Assembly (NCBI GenBank): GCA_030429545.1
Contig: JAUIFF010000001.1
Coordinates: 1 to 64,000 of the forward strand
Direction: 5' to 3'
Source: Polyangia bacterium
GTDB taxonomy: Bacteria; Myxococcota_A; Polyangia; Nannocystales; Nannocystaceae
DNA: 64,000 nt
Shown: positions 61,769 through 64,000 of the stretch, one piece after another
Layout: every line of letters begins with the position of its first letter
How positions within the stretch are numbered: the first letter of the stretch is position 1
Position numbers and translations under genes: made by a program
Notes under the pieces: generated by a model
What the model was told of the DNA's origin: nothing
Seen by the model: only the letters and a program-made list of their open reading frames with translations
Database searches by the model: none

Positions 61769-62475
61769 CGATTCGCGGAGGGCTTTTGGTCGTGGTCGTG
61801 TGTTTGAGAGCTGAAGCTGTAGTTCTCCGACTGCGAGCCCACCGCGCGTCTCCATTCAACGCAACGACGCCACACCAACGATTCGCGGAGGGCTTTTGGT
61901 CGTGGTCGTGTGTTTGAGAGCTGAAGCTGTAGTTCTCCGACTGCGAGGTGCTCGGCCCAACCGCGCGCCCCGATTCAACGCAACGACGCCACACCAACGA
62001 TTCGCGGAGGGCTTTTGGTCGTGGTCGTGTGCTTGAGAGCTGAAGCTGTAGTCCTACTGCGAGGCGCTCAGGGCCGCAGCCCAGCCAAAAGAACCGCGCG
62101 TCCCGATTCAACGCAACGACGCCACACCAACGATTCGCGGAGGGCTTTTGGTCGTGTGTTTGAGAGCTGAAGCTCCGCCTGCGAGGCGGTCAGGGCAGCA
62201 GCCCACCGCGCGCCCCCATTGAACGCAACGACGCCACACCAACGATTCGCGGAGGTGTGTTTGAGAGCTGAAGCTGTAGTTCTCCGACTGCGAGGTGCTC
62301 AGGGCCGCAGCCCACCGCGCGTCCCCATTCAACACAACGACGCCACACCAACGATTCGCGGAGGGCTTTTGGTCGTGGTCGGGTGTTTGAGAGCTGAAGC
62401 TGTAGTCCTCCTACTGCGAACGCTCTCAAACACCCGACCACGGCCAAAAGAACCCGCGCGCCCATTCAAGAGAAC
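61769..62475. repeat. Hairpin-repeat array C between convergent genes
   Basis: Six direct copies start at 61769, 61879, 61998, 62131, 62243 and 62352 (110-133 nt apart). Each begins CGATTCGCGGAGG and, in full copies, continues with GGCTTTTGGTCGTG, GTGTTTGAGAGC, a loop with CTGTAGT..ACTGCGA, and then CGCGCG plus a conserved ACGACGCCACACCAA linker. Only the last has both arms intact: TTTTGGTCGTGGTCGGGTG pairs with CACCCGACCACGGCCAAAA over 28 nt with one G:T pair. Relative to arrays A and B the unit is inverted. Confidence 0.93.
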
Positions 62476-62656
62476 CAATAAAAACCCAGGCGGGCGTACG
62501 TGGAGGAGGATATAAGCCCACGACGCCAGCCCGGGGGACACACTCGCAACCTGTCCCCATACTAACGTCGACTCTGTAGACGTGCCACCTGACCTGGCGT
62601 TTTGTTCACGCAAAAAGATTGGGGGCATGTGCCCTCCTAGGCGGGGGGCAATGTCC
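62476..62656. other. Short gap after array C
   Basis: About 180 nt separating array C from the truncated VCBS gene. No gene and no clear terminator were found; GGAGGAGGATATAAG occurs at 62502-62516 but is not linked to a start codon. Confidence 0.3.
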
Positions 62657-64000
62657 TCACTGCGGGATGCAAATGCCCCCACCTTCGATTTGCGCGTTGG
62701 TGCGGAAGGTGTTGTTCACGGTCCAGCTCGGTACCTGAAATTGGGGGATGGTGCCATCCTCGCGGACGTTGGTGACGTGGTAGGCGTGTTGATTCCAGAT
62801 TCGGCGGGCCTGAATCCAGCGATCTTCGACGTCGCGGAAGGCCTGAACACCAGGGTCTCCGCCCCCCAGGTGCCCGTTGGACACGACCAGGATTTCGGCC
62901 GAATTATCGTTGTCGATATCTGCCACAGTTGGGTACTCGCTCAGTGTTCCGCTCTTGCGCGAGACCTGGAGTAGGGGCACACCTGCTCCATCGAACACGT
63001 ACATGTGTTGCTCGTCGGCGTACATGGCTTCGGCCACGCCGTCGCCTAGGAAGTCAAAGGCGGTTCCGGCTGCGATCCCGCTGTTGTCCGAGATGTTTGC
63101 CATCCACACGATCGATGCATCGGCCTCGTAGACCGTGTAGTGATTGGCTGAGCTCACCGCGAACTCGGGTTTGCCGTCGCCGTCGAAGTCGTGGATGGTC
63201 GCGGGGCGGTGCCAGGTGGTGCCCGAGGCCGGGTCGCCAGTGGGTCGCAGGTTGGAGAACACCACGGTGCCGTCGTGTTCGATAAGCGAAATCCCGTTGC
63301 GGTTGGTCAGCAACACCTCTGGCAGTCCATCGTCGTCGAGGTCGGCGATTTGCGGGTAGCCGGGGACGAGGTTGGTGACAAACACCGGGGTGCCGTCGTG
63401 GTGGTAGGCCGCGTGGCCGAGGACAATTTCGAGGTCGCCGTCGTCGTCTAAGTCGGCGGCCACGGTTGCGCCCCACTGGCCGGCGAGGGCTGGCAGCGTC
63501 AGCAAAAAGTTGCCCTCGTGGTCGACGAGGTGGTTGGCGGCAATGATTTCGACATCGCCGTCGTTGTCGACATCGGCCAGCGAAACCGCGGACGAGTACT
63601 GCAAACTCTGGCCAAAAAAGTCGCCGGTTTGCCAGTTGGCCGGGGCTTCCCACTTGGTCGTGCCGTCGTGCTCAAACACGATGTAGCTGCCCTGTGGAGT
63701 AACTGTGACGATTTCGGCGATCCCGTCGTTGTCGATGTCGCCGATCGCCGGGGTAAAACTCGAGTCGACGGCGGTATCGATCCGAAAGTGGAGCTCTCCG
63801 GTCGCGCCATCGAGGACAAACACGTGCCCGGGGGCGTTGGGCGGGCCGGGGTTGGTGCCAAACACCACCACCACATCCGGGATGTCGCACAGGTCGATCT
63901 CGCCGTCGTCGTTGTCGTCGGTCAGGTTCATCACCAGGGGCGTGACGTAGCTGTAGGGTTCGGCCTGGTCGGTAAATGTCCACTCGACGATCGGCTCAAA
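62657..64000 (-). CDS. VCBS/FG-GAP repeat protein, N-terminus beyond window
   Basis: At least 447 residues; the frame remains open to the window edge, so the start is missing. At least five repeats carry DxDxDG-type calcium loops (DIDNDGIAEI, DVDNDGDVEI, DLDDDGDLEI, DLDDDGLPEV, DFDGDGKPEF, DIDNDNSAEI), the signature of beta-propeller FG-GAP/VCBS domains. The C-terminus is RTNAQIEGGGICIPQ. Integrin-like, usually secreted or surface-attached. It is convergent to the DUF6178-like gene across array C. Confidence 0.9.
   Translation of the reverse strand, partial: FEPIVEWTFTDQAEPYSYVTPLVMNLTDDNDDGEIDLCDIPDVVVVFGTNPGPPNAPGHVFVLDGATGELHFRIDTAVDSSFTPAIGDIDNDGIAEIVTVTPQGSYIVFEHDGTTKWEAPANWQTGDFFGQSLQYSSAVSLADVDNDGDVEIIAANHLVDHEGNFLLTLPALAGQWGATVAADLDDDGDLEIVLGHAAYHHDGTPVFVTNLVPGYPQIADLDDDGLPEVLLTNRNGISLIEHDGTVVFSNLRPTGDPASGTTWHRPATIHDFDGDGKPEFAVSSANHYTVYEADASIVWMANISDNSGIAAGTAFDFLGDGVAEAMYADEQHMYVFDGAGVPLLQVSRKSGTLSEYPTVADIDNDNSAEILVVSNGHLGGGDPGVQAFRDVEDRWIQARRIWNQHAYHVTNVREDGTIPQFQVPSWTVNNTFRTNAQIEGGGICIPQ

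Noticed and set aside
61769..62475. CRISPR-like array
   Set aside because: Units exceed 100 nt with imperfect copies and no variable spacers; no cas genes nearby.

Overview
This is a GC-rich, gene-dense bacterial chromosome segment. Lineage is inferred only from protein style. Several exported lipoproteins have acidic or Thr/Ser-rich linkers after the lipobox Cys. There is a DUF4215-type (Myxococcus) Cys-rich lipoprotein, a trypsin-like protease with a MYXO-CTERM-like C-terminal tail, and a VCBS/FG-GAP repeat protein. Together these point to Myxococcota, probably near Nannocystales (Nannocystis/Plesiocystis/Enhygromyxa-like). The content looks chromosomal: no transposase, integrase, phage module or CRISPR array was seen.

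Layout. 1-5.8 kb: truncated GD-repeat lipoprotein, a translationally coupled small protein plus trypsin-like protease, a large exported protein, a lipoprotein and the MeaB GTPase. 5.9-18.3 kb: mostly one long minus-strand run (HNH protein, membrane/APP1 fusion, pgi, lipoprotein, sodium:solute symporter, M16 protease, Cys-rich lipoprotein, SpoU methyltransferase). 18.3-23.1 kb: ppa, an Eco57I-like adenine methyltransferase, a WYL regulator and a metallo-beta-lactamase-fold protein. 23.2-26.6 kb: an arginine operon using N-acetylornithine carbamoyltransferase, a fused acetylglutamate synthase/kinase and ArgC, that is, the acetylcitrulline route. 26.8-28.65 kb: a Ro60 orthologue (rsr) preceded by a tRNA-like Y RNA gene. 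28.9-33.5 kb: formate dehydrogenase alpha subunit, a small membrane protein and the MepA endopeptidase. 33.5-41.3 kb: AlkB-like oxygenase, a V4R-GAF-GGDEF cyclase, MurG and glycine dehydrogenase. 42-50 kb: amidohydrolase, small Cys-rich exported protein, PP2C phosphatase, RluA-type synthase, MoeA, MltD and TatA. 50.8-64 kb: envelope genes (zinc-ribbon membrane protein, beta-barrel, LolC/E-like permease pair, TPR lipoprotein), a lipocalin-like protein, a secreted trypsin-like protease, a DUF6178-like protein and the truncated VCBS protein.

Three non-coding signals stand out. (1) The rsr-linked Y RNA appears to carry two copies of the same Ro60-binding-like module, one inside a tRNA body in place of the anticodon arm and one downstream with its strands in the opposite order; a compensatory base-pair change supports both. 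(2) Three arrays of hairpin repeats lie at 41.3-42.1, 49.8-50.5 and 61.8-62.5 kb. Each sits between convergent genes, and the arrays share loop and flanks but have array-specific, compensated stems. (3) A degenerate palindrome, TGYANNTRCA, occurs at least 36 times across the window, mostly inside genes and in several reading frames, far more than base composition predicts.

All calls come from reading the sequence and translations. Family assignments rest on recognised motifs, not on database searches.
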